A DNA stretch of 64,000 nucleotides from Endozoicomonas sp. 4G. Its GTDB lineage: Bacteria; Pseudomonadota; Gammaproteobacteria; Pseudomonadales; Endozoicomonadaceae. The first letter of the stretch is position 1; each line of letters starts with the position of its first letter. This document shows positions 37,768-47,016 of the stretch, one piece after another. Location: assembly GCF_023822025.1 (NCBI RefSeq), contig NZ_CP082909.1, positions 2,284,001 to 2,348,000 of the forward strand, read 5' to 3'. The position numbers and the translations under genes are program-made. The notes beneath the pieces were generated by a model. That model was not told the DNA's origin and did not search any database. It saw only the letters and a list, made by a program, of their open reading frames with translations.

Positions 37768-39564
37768 CTAGTGCAGCCCAGCCTGTGTATCCACGGCACC
37801 GGCATCCTGACGATAGATATGCCAGCAACGCGGCTCTAATTCTTTTTTTAATAAGTCACTTTGAATTTCAAAACATGATTTTATACGCTTAATACACGTC
37901 CGCTGTTGAAGATAAAGCTGGAAGATATTATCTGGCCAAAGTCGTGTAGGCTCTTTGGGAAAATCCTTTTGTAATGTTTTCGTCATTCGTGGGATCCAGG
38001 TCAGGTACTCTTGCCGGTTTTCAGGAAGTTTTGCCAGCAACTGGTTTAAACGGTAAAGGTCACTTTTTCCTGCACTTAGCTTCGCGGCTTCTGCCTTGCG
38101 ACGAGGCTCTGTCTCACGATCCTCATTTGTAAAGCTATTTGCGTATGCATAGTAATGTTTGGAGTACACCATTTCTGGAGGAATATAATGATGGGGTGCG
38201 GAACAATAGAAATCTTCGGTGGCCAGTACAAAACAGCCGGGATTGTTTTTCAGGAGTGTGGTGAGGTAATAGTCAATTTTTCCCTTTACAACTTCGTAGA
38301 TCAACCGATTCGCTGGTGCGCCCTTATCGGTAAAAGGGTGAATGGCGATAAACAAAGTAGTTGCCGGTGTAGCGCCAACAATTTCCTGAGCCGGAATCAG
38401 GTTGATGGGCAGTGGACTGACGCCGACAGGATAATCATCATAAGCATTGCTCACATCCACAGGAATTACTTTGATCTTGAGGTTTCGTTCATTAAGATAG
38501 TTTTGCAATAACAGAGATATCTTTGCGTCACCACAGCCAATATCAACAATGTATTTGATCTCGTTGTTTTTGCTTAAAAAATCAGCCAAAAACTTGAAGT
38601 TATACATTTCCAGATAGTCTTTTCCTTTCGCCAGATCCGGGTTAATAAACGATTGCGAAGTATCCAGGGTAATCAGATCCTGGTTGCCAATCCTCACCGT
38701 TTCCGGTTTAACGCTCGGTAGATTGGCATACGTAGCAAAGTAATGACTTCGTGGACTATTATCCGCACAGCACTTTTTATAACGCTTGGAAGTATAGAGA
38801 TATGGTCTGGAAGGAGTCTTCAAGTCAGTCACTTCACGGCTCGAAAGATCGACGGCACGCTTAGAGTTTGCTGGCCTTTCATAAGGATGAAAAGGCTGCT
38901 TGCGAATAAAACGGTTCCATTCATGCCAGCCACCACCCGCTGGCAGCGACGGGCCGAAAATCTCCGGATACAGTGATTCAAGGAAACTCTGGCTATACAG
39001 ACTAAACCGCAAGTAAGCTTCATACCTGCTGATGGATAGCAGTTTGCCGTTGTGCTGCACAATGTATGACAGCTGCCCATTATTATTGTCCTGCACACAA
39101 AAGGCGGCTCCGTGAATAAAGGCGAGAAATCTTAATAACGGGTCATCCGGGAACGCGTTCAACTGCCATTGATCAGCCCATCGGAACACAGACCGGATAC
39201 CGCTGGCATCAGTGTCAACAGACTCAGCCGCAATAAGCTGCGGCCAGTTTTCATCAGCCATATCGCTGACTTTCGCTACAGCAGGAAACTCCGAAGGTAC
39301 AAGAACCAGCGATTCTTCCTCATCAAGCTTTAGCCCGATGGAATCCTGAAAGGTGGGCTGGGGTGGTGGATTCAAATCAGGCAATGAATTCTTAGCTTCG
39401 GGCGCACCCCGGTAAACAGTGGCTAGCAAGGGTAACAACGAACTCAATGACATGGGCTCAGCGAGACTGCCCGCGGCCACTGCCTGTTGTATCGTTACCA
39501 TTTGCACCGTAAGGCAGAAAAAAAGAAATCTGCAAACAGTCAGTGTGTAATCGTTTTTTTTCAT
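37768..39564 (-). CDS. Exported protein with methyltransferase-like motif, unknown function
   Basis: 598 residues from the ATG at 39564 (an AGGG site lies just upstream; the ATG at 39588 has none). A signal peptide is likely (VCRFLFFCLTVQMVTIQQAVAA, about residues 9-30, shown by hydrophobicity and an AVAA cleavage site). A proline-rich stretch (NPPPQPT) follows. Near residue 355 a glycine-rich YIVDIGCGDAKISLLLQ resembles SAM-binding motif I, with VIPVDVS as a possible motif II. The rest is unlike any family I recognise. An exported protein with such a fold is unusual, as SAM is cytosolic. A host-delivered enzyme, or a methyltransferase-derived fold without activity, are both possible. Confidence 0.55.
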   Translation of the reverse strand: MKKNDYTLTVCRFLFFCLTVQMVTIQQAVAAGSLAEPMSLSSLLPLLATVYRGAPEAKNSLPDLNPPPQPTFQDSIGLKLDEEESLVLVPSEFPAVAKVSDMADENWPQLIAAESVDTDASGIRSVFRWADQWQLNAFPDDPLLRFLAFIHGAAFCVQDNNNGQLSYIVQHNGKLLSISRYEAYLRFSLYSQSFLESLYPEIFGPSLPAGGGWHEWNRFIRKQPFHPYERPANSKRAVDLSSREVTDLKTPSRPYLYTSKRYKKCCADNSPRSHYFATYANLPSVKPETVRIGNQDLITLDTSQSFINPDLAKGKDYLEMYNFKFLADFLSKNNEIKYIVDIGCGDAKISLLLQNYLNERNLKIKVIPVDVSNAYDDYPVGVSPLPINLIPAQEIVGATPATTLFIAIHPFTDKGAPANRLIYEVVKGKIDYYLTTLLKNNPGCFVLATEDFYCSAPHHYIPPEMVYSKHYYAYANSFTNEDRETEPRRKAEAAKLSAGKSDLYRLNQLLAKLPENRQEYLTWIPRMTKTLQKDFPKEPTRLWPDNIFQLYLQQRTCIKRIKSCFEIQSDLLKKELEPRCWHIYRQDAGAVDTQAGLH

Positions 39565-39639
39565 ATCGCCCTGATAGCTGCTATTCATTGTCGAAGTCAG
39601 GAAGAATAGACTATGTGGGAACGAGGAATGATGAAAATG

Positions 39640-39677
39640 GCAACCGTCTCTCTTTTTACTGGACTTGAGACGGTTGC
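39640..39677. terminator. Hairpin between glcB and the exported-protein gene
   Basis: GCAACCGTCTC (39640-39650) and GAGACGGTTGC (39667-39677) are perfect 11-bp complements. TTTT follows on the plus strand and AAAA precedes on the minus strand. It probably ends glcB transcription. Confidence 0.6.
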
Positions 39678-39713
39678 TTTTAGCAGAATTTATTTGACAA
39701 CCTTTCGGTTATT

Positions 39714-41888
39714 TCATCGTACAGCGGCTTTAAACTCACGCCTTCTTGCATGCAGCACCGGTTCCGTATAACCATTAGGCTGCTGACAACCTTTCAATAC
39801 CAGCTCACACGCGGCCTTAAAGGCAACACTGGCATCATAATCAGCAGCCATGGGACGGTAGCCAGGATCCCCGGCGTTTTGCTCATCAACCACTTTTGCC
39901 ATGCGTTTCAAGGCGTCTACTACCTGTTCCTGAGAACAGATACCATGCCTTAGCCAGTTCGCCATATGCTGGCTGGAAATACGCAGCGTTGCACGATCTT
40001 CCATCAGACCAACGTCGTGAATATCAGGCACTTTTGAACAACCCACACCCTGCTCTACCCAACGAACGACGTAACCGAGAATACCCTGTGCGTTATTATC
40101 CAGCTCCTGTTGAATCACTTCTTCCGTCAAAGAAGATCTGTTCTGCAACAAAGGAATAGTCAGAAGATCATCCAGACTGGCTCTGTGACGCTCAGCTATG
40201 GATGCCTGAACCTCAGTGACACAGACGGAATGATAATGAGTAGCGTGCAGCGTCGCAGCATTAGGTGAAGGTACCCAGGCAGTATTGGCGCCCGACTGGG
40301 GGTGTCCGATTTTAGTCGCCAGCATTTTAGCCATTTCATCCGGCATAGCCCACATACCTTTACCAATCTGGGCACGACCGGCCAGACCACAGTCAAGACC
40401 CACCTCAACATTTTGGTTCTCATAGGCATTGATCCAGGCTGACTGCTTCATTTCACCTTTTGGAATCATCGGGCCTGCTGCCATACTGGTATGAATTTCG
40501 TCCCCGGTACGATCAAGAAAACCCGTATTAATAAAAACCACACGATCTCTGGCGGCGCGGATGCAGGCTTTGAGATTGACAGAAGTACGACGCTCCTCGT
40601 CCATTATGCCAATTTTCAGAGTGTTTTGTTTAAGACCCAAAACCTCTTCGATCTTGCCAAACAGCTTATTGGTGAAGACTACCTCTTCAGGCCCATGCAT
40701 TTTTGGCTTAACAATATAAACACTTCCTGTGCGGGAGTTTCGGATGCCTTCTTGTTTTTTCAGGTCGTGCATGGCGATCATGGCCGTAAACATACCATCC
40801 ATAATACCTTCAGGAATCTCATTTCCTTCACGATCCAGAATGGCATCGGTAGTCATCAGATGTCCGACATTTCGAACAAACATAAGGCTGCGGCCATGCA
40901 GAGAAAATGCTTCACCTGCGGGGGATGTATACGTGCGATCAGCTACCAACTGGCGGGTTAAGGTTTTATCACCTTTAACGAACGTTTCCTGCAAGTCAGC
41001 TTTCATTAGTCCGAGCCAGTTTCGATAAACCAGCGCCTTATCTTCAGCGTCTACGGCAGCCACGGAATCTTCACAATCCATAATGGTTGTCAGAGCCGCT
41101 TCTACCACCAGGTCTTTCACTCCGGCCCCATCGGTTTTTCCGATAGGAGACTGTCGGTCAATGTGCACTTCTATATGAAGGCCATTATTTTTGAGCAGAA
41201 CTGTGTCGGGATTTTTTTCACTGCCGGTATAACCCACAAATTTTTCAGGTTGGGCCAGTGTTGTGACGCTACCATCTTCCAGGGAGAGAGCCAGCTCCCC
41301 TTCCCTGACCGCATAACCGGTTACCCCGGAATGGTTTCCTTTCACCAAAGGTGCTGCCTGATTGAGCAACGCCTTACCAAAGGCAATCACTTTCTGCCCC
41401 CGGACAGGGTTATAGCCTTTGCCACGTTCAGCACCGTCACTTTCCGCAATAGCATCCGTCCCGTACAAAGCATCGTAAAGACTTCCCCAGCGGGCATTGG
41501 CTGCATTCAGGGCAAAACGTGCGTTCATAACAGGAACAACCAGCTGAGGTCCGGCCTGGGAGGCAATTTCGGTATCCACATTTTCCGTTGCAATCTTAAA
41601 GTCTTCGCCTTCAGGTTGCAGATAACCGATCTCCAACAGGAACTGTTTATAGGCAGAAGGATCATGAGACTGCTGTTGATGCTCTTTATGCCACTGATCA
41701 ATCTGATTTTGCAGGGTATCCCGCCTTTCCAGCAGAGCCCTGTTCTCAGCAGCGCAATCATCCAGAACACGCTCAAAACCTGACCAGAAGACCTGTGGAG
41801 TCACGCCAGTGCCTTCAATAGCTTCAACTAACAAATGTTGGATAGGAGCTGCTATCTGCAAACCTCCGATCTGGATGCGATCAGCCAT
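39714..41888 (-). CDS. glcB: Malate synthase G
   Basis: 724 residues, the length of the G isoform (AceB is about 530). It condenses glyoxylate with acetyl-CoA to malate. [19 protein letters not shown] (about 267-285), the Mg2+-binding glutamate/aspartate region, [12 protein letters not shown] and the [20 protein letters not shown] segment (about 427-446) are characteristic. It is divergent from the short ORF and LysR gene region; isocitrate lyase is 1.7 kb away, giving the full glyoxylate bypass. Confidence 0.96.
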   Translation of the reverse strand: MADRIQIGGLQIAAPIQHLLVEAIEGTGVTPQVFWSGFERVLDDCAAENRALLERRDTLQNQIDQWHKEHQQQSHDPSAYKQFLLEIGYLQPEGEDFKIATENVDTEIASQAGPQLVVPVMNARFALNAANARWGSLYDALYGTDAIAESDGAERGKGYNPVRGQKVIAFGKALLNQAAPLVKGNHSGVTGYAVREGELALSLEDGSVTTLAQPEKFVGYTGSEKNPDTVLLKNNGLHIEVHIDRQSPIGKTDGAGVKDLVVEAALTTIMDCEDSVAAVDAEDKALVYRNWLGLMKADLQETFVKGDKTLTRQLVADRTYTSPAGEAFSLHGRSLMFVRNVGHLMTTDAILDREGNEIPEGIMDGMFTAMIAMHDLKKQEGIRNSRTGSVYIVKPKMHGPEEVVFTNKLFGKIEEVLGLKQNTLKIGIMDEERRTSVNLKACIRAARDRVVFINTGFLDRTGDEIHTSMAAGPMIPKGEMKQSAWINAYENQNVEVGLDCGLAGRAQIGKGMWAMPDEMAKMLATKIGHPQSGANTAWVPSPNAATLHATHYHSVCVTEVQASIAERHRASLDDLLTIPLLQNRSSLTEEVIQQELDNNAQGILGYVVRWVEQGVGCSKVPDIHDVGLMEDRATLRISSQHMANWLRHGICSQEQVVDALKRMAKVVDEQNAGDPGYRPMAADYDASVAFKAACELVLKGCQQPNGYTEPVLHARRREFKAAVR

Positions 41889-42061
41889 GGGTCTTCCTTC
41901 TAAACGCTGTTGTTCTTAAGACAAAGCCTGATTTTATTAAAAAATCCGGCGGCTCGAGTTTGACAATATTCTGTTTGAACCAAGGTTAGATAACCAATTC
42001 AACACAGTTATATACGGCATTTTTCCAATAAATAGCAAGTGTTGACAAAATTTACGCACAA

Positions 42062-42085
42062 AAAAGCCGCACAATGGCGGCTTTT
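42062..42085 (-). terminator. Terminator between the 43-residue ORF and glcB
   Basis: AAAAGCCGC (42062-42070) and GCGGCTTTT (42077-42085) pair perfectly around ACAATG. On the minus strand GCGGC is followed by TTTTTT. It begins 16 bases past the stop of the 42101-42232 ORF. Confidence 0.85.
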
Positions 42086-42100
42086 CTAAATTCTGAGAAC

Positions 42101-42232
42101 TCAGTCGTCTGGATGAGACTCCTGCTTTTGCTCAGTGATGACCAGGTAGTAACTTTCTGACAGGTGCTCGATGCACTCATCAGCCACTGCGTACAAAGTA
42201 TGTTCTGTGTTCAGTTGGGTTAGCCAGTTCAT
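42101..42232 (-). CDS. Candidate 43-residue small protein
   Basis: This frame is too short for most ORF lists but is well framed: a GGAAGGTAG ribosome binding site about 6 bases before the ATG, 43 codons, TGA, then a strong terminator 16 bases later. The product starts MNWLTQLNTEHTLYAVADE and ends KQESHPDD. It is acidic, has one Cys and no membrane segment. It lies between glcB and the LysR gene, all on the same strand. I do not recognise it; expression would have to be shown. Confidence 0.5.
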   Translation of the reverse strand: MNWLTQLNTEHTLYAVADECIEHLSESYYLVITEQKQESHPDD

Positions 42233-42388
42233 TTTATTCTACCTTCCGGTGGATCTCGTGTGGATAGGATAGGCAGAGCACTTAACCACTCGCTCCCGCC
42301 ATTTCTCAAAAGCAAGCAAAGATTAACATCTATAAACACAAGATGCTACACAACAAACCACTTATTTCACACATATTATCACCAATTA

Positions 42389-43345
42389 TCAAACAAGCTC
42401 AGCCGCCGGACAGGTTTGTTGCGTAGTTGCTTTGATGATCTGCCGTAACCAGTTGTGCCCTGCATCGTGGTGCAACAGTGGGCTCCACGCCATACGAAGC
42501 TGAATAGGAGGAATCTCAAAAGGAGGCGGCAAAACCACCAGATCCTCTTCATGGCGGTGCAATTCAGCCAACTTACTGGGCAGAGTCGCAATAAGGTCAT
42601 TCTGGGAGGAAAGCAACATGGCTACCTGATAATGTCTCGTCAGGACTCTGATATCACGCTTGTGGCCAATGGCCGACAGCGCCTCATCAACCCATCCGAG
42701 TTGTTGCACATCCTTTGGGTCAATCCCCACCCCAACGCCCATACCGGTTTTGCTTGCCCATATATGCTGGGCAGAAAGATAGCTCTCAAGGGTGAAATGA
42801 TGAATAAGCGGATTGCCCCGACTCAGAACACAGGAGAAAGAGTCTTCCCAGATCAGCGACTGGTGAAAAGATTGCGGCATATTACTAAAACGGTTAATGG
42901 CCATATCAACACGACCATGCTCTACATCATGAAAGGTCACGTCGCTGGGTGTGAGAATATCAAGAGTAATACCCGGAGCCTCAGCCCTGAGCCGCTTCAG
43001 CACCATGGGAACCAGAGTCGATTCAGAATAGTCACTGGCCATGACGCGAAACACCCGGGAACTTTCCCCGGGATTAAAAGCGTCCCTGGGTAAAACCGCC
43101 TGCTCCAGAAGTTTCAGGGCATCGGCAATCTGGGGCTGCAGAGCGAGAGCTCTCTCCGTAGGAGACATACCTTCACTGGTTCTTACCAGCAGCGGGTCAT
43201 TAAACAGACTCCTGAGTCTTTTCAACCCGTTACTCATAGCTGGCTGGGTAATGCCCAGCTGCTCGGCCGCTTTGGTGACACTTCGTTCTCTCAAAAGCAC
43301 ATCCAGATAGACCAACAGGTTCAGATCAACACGAGTCAAGTTCAT
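42389..43345 (-). CDS. LysR-family transcriptional regulator
   Basis: 318 residues from the ATG at 43345, which puts the winged helix-turn-helix (DLNLLVYLDVLLRERSVTKA, about 7-26, then AAEQLGITQPAMSNGLKRL) at the N-terminus as in all LysR proteins; 23 extra upstream codons are unsupported. The C-terminal substrate-binding domain follows (FRVMASDYSESTLVPMVL at about 95-112). It is divergent from aceA with 222 bases between; a palindrome at 43428-43462 in that gap is a plausible binding site. Control of glyoxylate-bypass genes is inferred from position. Confidence 0.92.
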   Translation of the reverse strand: MNLTRVDLNLLVYLDVLLRERSVTKAAEQLGITQPAMSNGLKRLRSLFNDPLLVRTSEGMSPTERALALQPQIADALKLLEQAVLPRDAFNPGESSRVFRVMASDYSESTLVPMVLKRLRAEAPGITLDILTPSDVTFHDVEHGRVDMAINRFSNMPQSFHQSLIWEDSFSCVLSRGNPLIHHFTLESYLSAQHIWASKTGMGVGVGIDPKDVQQLGWVDEALSAIGHKRDIRVLTRHYQVAMLLSSQNDLIATLPSKLAELHRHEEDLVVLPPPFEIPPIQLRMAWSPLLHHDAGHNWLRQIIKATTQQTCPAAELV

Positions 43346-43427
43346 ATTCTTGTTTACATCCTGAAACGGTTCGGCGGGTGGCCAAGAATAGAGATATCCA
43401 GACCGCAAAGTCAAACAAACGTATGAC

Positions 43428-43462
43428 TTTTGAGAATCGCTCTCAGAGCGTCATTCTCAAAA
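43428..43462. promoter_or_regulatory. Nested palindrome in the LysR-aceA divergent region
   Basis: TTTTGAGAAT (43428-43437) and ATTCTCAAAA (43453-43462) are exact complements and enclose a second palindrome CGCTCTCAGAGCG (43438-43450). It lies 83 bases before the LysR start and 106 before aceA. A LysR operator is likely; a transcript hairpin is the alternative. Confidence 0.6.
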
Positions 43463-43567
43463 AGAATAATCACTATAACGACAATAAATTATCAAGTTTG
43501 TTATCTTTTGTTATAGATTGAAATTGCCTTGACAAACAACCGTTTGATTTTCAGGAGAGGCGATACA

Positions 43568-44839
43568 ATGTCTACTTATAATCGCGCTGAAGAAATTGCC
43601 CGCATCGAACAGGACTGGTCAGAAAATCCTCGTTGGACCCATGTAAAACGCACCTACAACGCTGAGGATGTCGTCCGTCTGCGCGGTTCCATTAAGGTAG
43701 AAAATACCTTTGCCCAAATGGGAGCAAAGAAACTCTGGGCATTGCTCTATGAAAACAAGTCACGCAAGGGTTACGTTAACAGCCTCGGGGCACTGACGGG
43801 AGGTCAGGCACTGCAACAGGTTAAAGCAGGGCTGGAAGCTGTTTACCTATCTGGCTGGCAGGTGGCTGCCGACCATAATTCAGCCAGCTCCATGTACCCC
43901 GATCAGTCTCTCTATCCGGTAGACTCCGTACCGGCATTGATTAAAAGAATGAACAACAGCTTTATGAGAGCAGACCAGATTCAATGGAAAAACGGCATCG
44001 GCCCCGGTGTTAAAGGTTATGTGGATATGTTCGCTCCTATTATCGCCGATGGTGAAGATGGCTTTGGCGGCGTCCGTAACACCTATGAACTGATGAAAAG
44101 CATGATCGAAGCGGGCGCTGCGGGCGTTCACTTTGAAGATCAGCTGGCTTCGGTCAAAAAATGCGGCCACATGGGTGGCAAAGTACTTGTTCCTACTCAG
44201 GAGGCGATCGACAAACTGATTTCTGCACGACTGGCTGCCGATGTTACCGGCGTTCCGACTCTGCTGATAGCAAGAACCGATGCCAGCACCGCTGATCTGA
44301 TCACCTCCGACATTGATGACTATGATCAACCTTTCCTGACGGGTGAGAGAACCAAAGAAGGCTTCTACCGTAGCCGCAAGGGTATTGAGCAGGCCATTGC
44401 CCGAGGTCTGGCTTACGCACCTTTTGCCGACCTTCTCTGGTACGAGTCAGAGACACCGGATCTCGATGAGGCCAGAACCTTTGCCCGGGCCATTCGTTCC
44501 GAATACCCGGATCAATTACTGGCTTACAACTGCTCCTCGTCCTTTAACTGGAAAAAGAACATGGACGATAAAACCATTGCCCGCTTTCAGGATGAACTGA
44601 GTGAGATGGGCTACAAATTCCAGTTCATCACACTGGCAGGCATTCACAGCATGTGGCACAACATGTTCGACCTGGCCTACCACTACAGCCAGGGACAGGG
44701 CATGAAACACTACGCAGAAATGGTTCAGCAGCCAGAGCAAGCTGCGTTTGAACGAGGCTACACCTTTGTGTGCCCCCAGAAAGAAGTAGGTACAGGCTAC
44801 TTTGACCATATCACTCACGTGATTCAGAAAAAGCGGTAG
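43568..44839 (+). CDS. aceA: Isocitrate lyase
   Basis: 423 residues from the ATG at 43568 after a CAGGAGAGG ribosome binding site; the upstream frame to 43529 is not supported. It splits isocitrate into succinate and glyoxylate. Family motifs: [20 protein letters not shown], the catalytic signature [18 protein letters not shown] with its Cys near residue 199, and [18 protein letters not shown]. It pairs with glcB at 39714 to form the glyoxylate bypass and is divergent from a LysR gene. Confidence 0.97.
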   Translation: MSTYNRAEEIARIEQDWSENPRWTHVKRTYNAEDVVRLRGSIKVENTFAQMGAKKLWALLYENKSRKGYVNSLGALTGGQALQQVKAGLEAVYLSGWQVAADHNSASSMYPDQSLYPVDSVPALIKRMNNSFMRADQIQWKNGIGPGVKGYVDMFAPIIADGEDGFGGVRNTYELMKSMIEAGAAGVHFEDQLASVKKCGHMGGKVLVPTQEAIDKLISARLAADVTGVPTLLIARTDASTADLITSDIDDYDQPFLTGERTKEGFYRSRKGIEQAIARGLAYAPFADLLWYESETPDLDEARTFARAIRSEYPDQLLAYNCSSSFNWKKNMDDKTIARFQDELSEMGYKFQFITLAGIHSMWHNMFDLAYHYSQGQGMKHYAEMVQQPEQAAFERGYTFVCPQKEVGTGYFDHITHVIQKKR

Positions 44840-44852
44840 GAACTCCTACCCC

Positions 44853-44904
44853 CGGCATAGGGTCTATTCTGTACTGAGCTGTACAAAATGGAACCCCTAT
44901 GCCG
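44853..44904 (+). promoter_or_regulatory. Inverted repeat enclosing the start codon of the PLP dehydratase
   Basis: CGGCATAGGG (44853-44862) and CCCTATGCCG (44895-44904) are perfect complements; the second arm contains the ATG at 44899. Within the loop GTACTGAGCTGTAC is also palindromic. If formed in mRNA reading through from aceA it would occlude translation start, or it might act as the aceA terminator. Confidence 0.45.
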
Positions 44905-45900
44905 ACCCCTCAAGCTATCCCTGACTTAAAAACCCTGAAGGAAATCTACCAAAGCCAGCAAAGTTACACCCGAAAAACACCTCTGATCCCCAGCGAAGAG
45001 TTAGGAGCCAGGGTGCAGGGCAAGGTGTTTGTAAAGGCTGAATCCCTGCAAAAAACCGGCGCTTTCAAGTTCAGGGGAGCGCTTTACAGGTTGCTTCAAC
45101 TAACTGAACAGGAAAAATTACGAGGGGTTGTCGCCTATTCTTCTGGCAACTTTGCCAGGGGACTGGCGGCAGCCGGGGAGATCCTGGGCATTGAGGTTCA
45201 CTTGGTTATGCCCGCTGACGCCCCAAAGAACAAGATAGACAATGCCCGTGCCCACGGCGCTGAAGTTAAACTGTGTTATGAATCGACCCCTTCCAGAGAA
45301 GAGGCAGCTGCCGCACAGGCCATAAAACTCTCTCAACAACACGGCTACTCACTGCTTCACCCCTTTGATGATGCCATTCTGATTCGAGGTCAGTCCGCTG
45401 TCGCCATGGAGGCTTCCGAACAACTTCAACAGATGGGAGAGACTTGCCACTTCCTGCTATGCCCCACTGGCGGCGGAAGTCTGGTTGCCGGTTCCAGTAT
45501 GGTTTTTAACGCAGCTCATTATCCTGACACTCAAGTGCTGGCGATTGAACCGTCCGGATACGAAGGAATGACTTTGTCGATTGAAGAAGGGCAACGTGCC
45601 AGAGCCTACGGCAAAACCGCCAGCTCCTGTGACGCCCTGCAGGCCCTGAGCCCCGGTGAAGCCAATCTCGCAATCATACAGAATTCTGAGGTCGCAGGGC
45701 TGGCCGTTGATGAAGCCTTTGTTAATGAAGGCATCCGATTCGCGGCTTATAACATGAAGCTCGTCCTCGAGCCCAGCGGAGCTATTGGCATCGGAGCACT
45801 GTTGCAGCATCCAGAAAAGTTCAGGGGAAAGACAAGCGTGATCATCGCTTCGGGTGGCAATATCGATATTGAAAAGTACGCCAGGATTATTCAACGATGA
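44899..45900 (+). CDS. PLP-dependent threonine/serine dehydratase-family enzyme
   Basis: 333 residues, fold type II PLP enzyme. KTGAFKFRGALYRL (about 51-64) carries the PLP lysine; VAYSSGNFARGLAAAGEILG (about 75-94) and the glycine loop CPTGGGSLVAGSS (about 187-199) follow. There is no C-terminal ACT-like regulatory domain, so it resembles catabolic threonine dehydratase, serine racemase or EutB-type enzymes rather than biosynthetic IlvA. Substrate cannot be decided from sequence alone. The start codon lies in an inverted repeat. An inverted-repeat element begins right after the stop. Confidence 0.85.
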   Translation: MPTPQAIPDLKTLKEIYQSQQSYTRKTPLIPSEELGARVQGKVFVKAESLQKTGAFKFRGALYRLLQLTEQEKLRGVVAYSSGNFARGLAAAGEILGIEVHLVMPADAPKNKIDNARAHGAEVKLCYESTPSREEAAAAQAIKLSQQHGYSLLHPFDDAILIRGQSAVAMEASEQLQQMGETCHFLLCPTGGGSLVAGSSMVFNAAHYPDTQVLAIEPSGYEGMTLSIEEGQRARAYGKTASSCDALQALSPGEANLAIIQNSEVAGLAVDEAFVNEGIRFAAYNMKLVLEPSGAIGIGALLQHPEKFRGKTSVIIASGGNIDIEKYARIIQR

Positions 45901-45983
45901 GCCGGTATCCGGCCTGTAAAATTGCTTTTACGTCATAAAATGCCGATAAGTGCTTGAATATCCTTAAAGCAATTTTGCAGGCC
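45899..45983 (+). repeat. Inverted-repeat element, left copy, with a vapC-tail remnant and a hairpin
   Basis: Bases 45899-45961 match the complement of 50347-50409 at all but about six of 63 positions. The first codons read EPVSGL then stop, versus ESVSGLPN at the end of vapC in the right copy. In addition, GGCCTGTAAAATTGCTTT (45911-45928) pairs with AAAGCAATTTTGCAGGCC (45966-45983) with one mismatch, forming an 18-bp stem between the convergent dehydratase and patatin genes. It could act as a bidirectional terminator. Confidence 0.8.
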
Positions 45984-46026
45984 GAGCCCCGAATAAAACG
46001 AACCAGATCATACAAACAGGCCTTGT

Positions 46027-47016
46027 TTACAGCAAGTCGAGAGCTTCATCCATCTCATCAAGGGCGGAGTGAACCGCTGCTCGATTTTTGGACATATGCT
46101 CGACAGATTCTAATGCCCTCAGAGTGTCTTCATACCCCATTCTGGCCAGATACTGAATTTTATCTGCACTGAAATTAACCATCGCCTGCACACCGCCAAA
46201 ATACCCCTCTTCGATGACAACCGGGTCACTCGGGCGAATTTCAAGAATTCTGGTTCTGGGATGCTCATGATTTTTTCGATCAAACAAGCTGCCGTTACTC
46301 AACTGGATAGAAATGCAGAGATCGCATTGACCCAACAACGGCTTAACCGGCGTGTTATCCCGTATCCCTCCATCAAAATACTGCCCATCTTGTATTTGTT
46401 GAGATTGATAGAGTAAAGGCAAAGCAGCAGAAGCCATGACAGAGTTGATAACGTCATCAGCGGGTAATGACTGCAAATGAAGATAGGTTGCTTCTTTACC
46501 AGACATACGCAAGAGATCACCTTTGATGAACTCCTCAATACTCTCCTTCAATGAACCTTCAAATACACTGACCCAGATGGGTTTCCAGGATTTATATTCA
46601 GAGACATTCGTATGTTGATCAAACTTCTCTCTAATAGGGGTGTCGTCTAACAGGGGGGCATCGTGTTCTGCAGCTATAGCCTTCAGTAAGGTATGAGCTT
46701 TTTGTCCAGCATTTTTTATCAATGGGTTTGGTGTGAAAGAAGCCATGCCCGACAGCAACAGGCCTGCATTTAGCGCAAGACTTTTCTCGTTGTACTGCAT
46801 TGGATTTTTTTTGGATAATTCATCCCACACAGCTTCCACTTTATCTGCCGCTTCAAGCATATTTGAGGAAGACGCAACCAGCACACCATTGAGTGCCCCA
46901 ATGCTTGCTCCACTGACCATGTCCACTTCAATGCGCTGTTCAGCAAGGGCTTTAATGACACCCATCTGGTAGGCTCCCCGGGCAGCCCCTCCAGATAATA
47001 CTAACCCTGTTTTCAT
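46027..47016 (-). CDS. Patatin-like phospholipase
   Basis: 329 residues. The oxyanion motif SGGAARGAYQMG (8-19), the nucleophile elbow GASIG (36-40, Ser38) and the catalytic DGG piece in YFDGGIRDNTP (around residue 215) give an intact Ser-Asp dyad. Patatins hydrolyse membrane phospholipids or neutral lipids. There is no signal peptide, so it should act in the cytosol or be secreted by another route. It overlaps the upstream gene by 4 bases and ends the dynamin-like operon. Confidence 0.92.
   Translation of the reverse strand: MKTGLVLSGGAARGAYQMGVIKALAEQRIEVDMVSGASIGALNGVLVASSSNMLEAADKVEAVWDELSKKNPMQYNEKSLALNAGLLLSGMASFTPNPLIKNAGQKAHTLLKAIAAEHDAPLLDDTPIREKFDQHTNVSEYKSWKPIWVSVFEGSLKESIEEFIKGDLLRMSGKEATYLHLQSLPADDVINSVMASAALPLLYQSQQIQDGQYFDGGIRDNTPVKPLLGQCDLCISIQLSNGSLFDRKNHEHPRTRILEIRPSDPVVIEEGYFGGVQAMVNFSADKIQYLARMGYEDTLRALESVEHMSKNRAAVHSALDEMDEALDLL

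Noticed and set aside
45911-45983. Integron attC site
   Set aside because: There is an 18-bp imperfect hairpin next to toxin-antitoxin sequence, but the GTTRRRY/RYYYAAC core sites and an integron integrase are missing.
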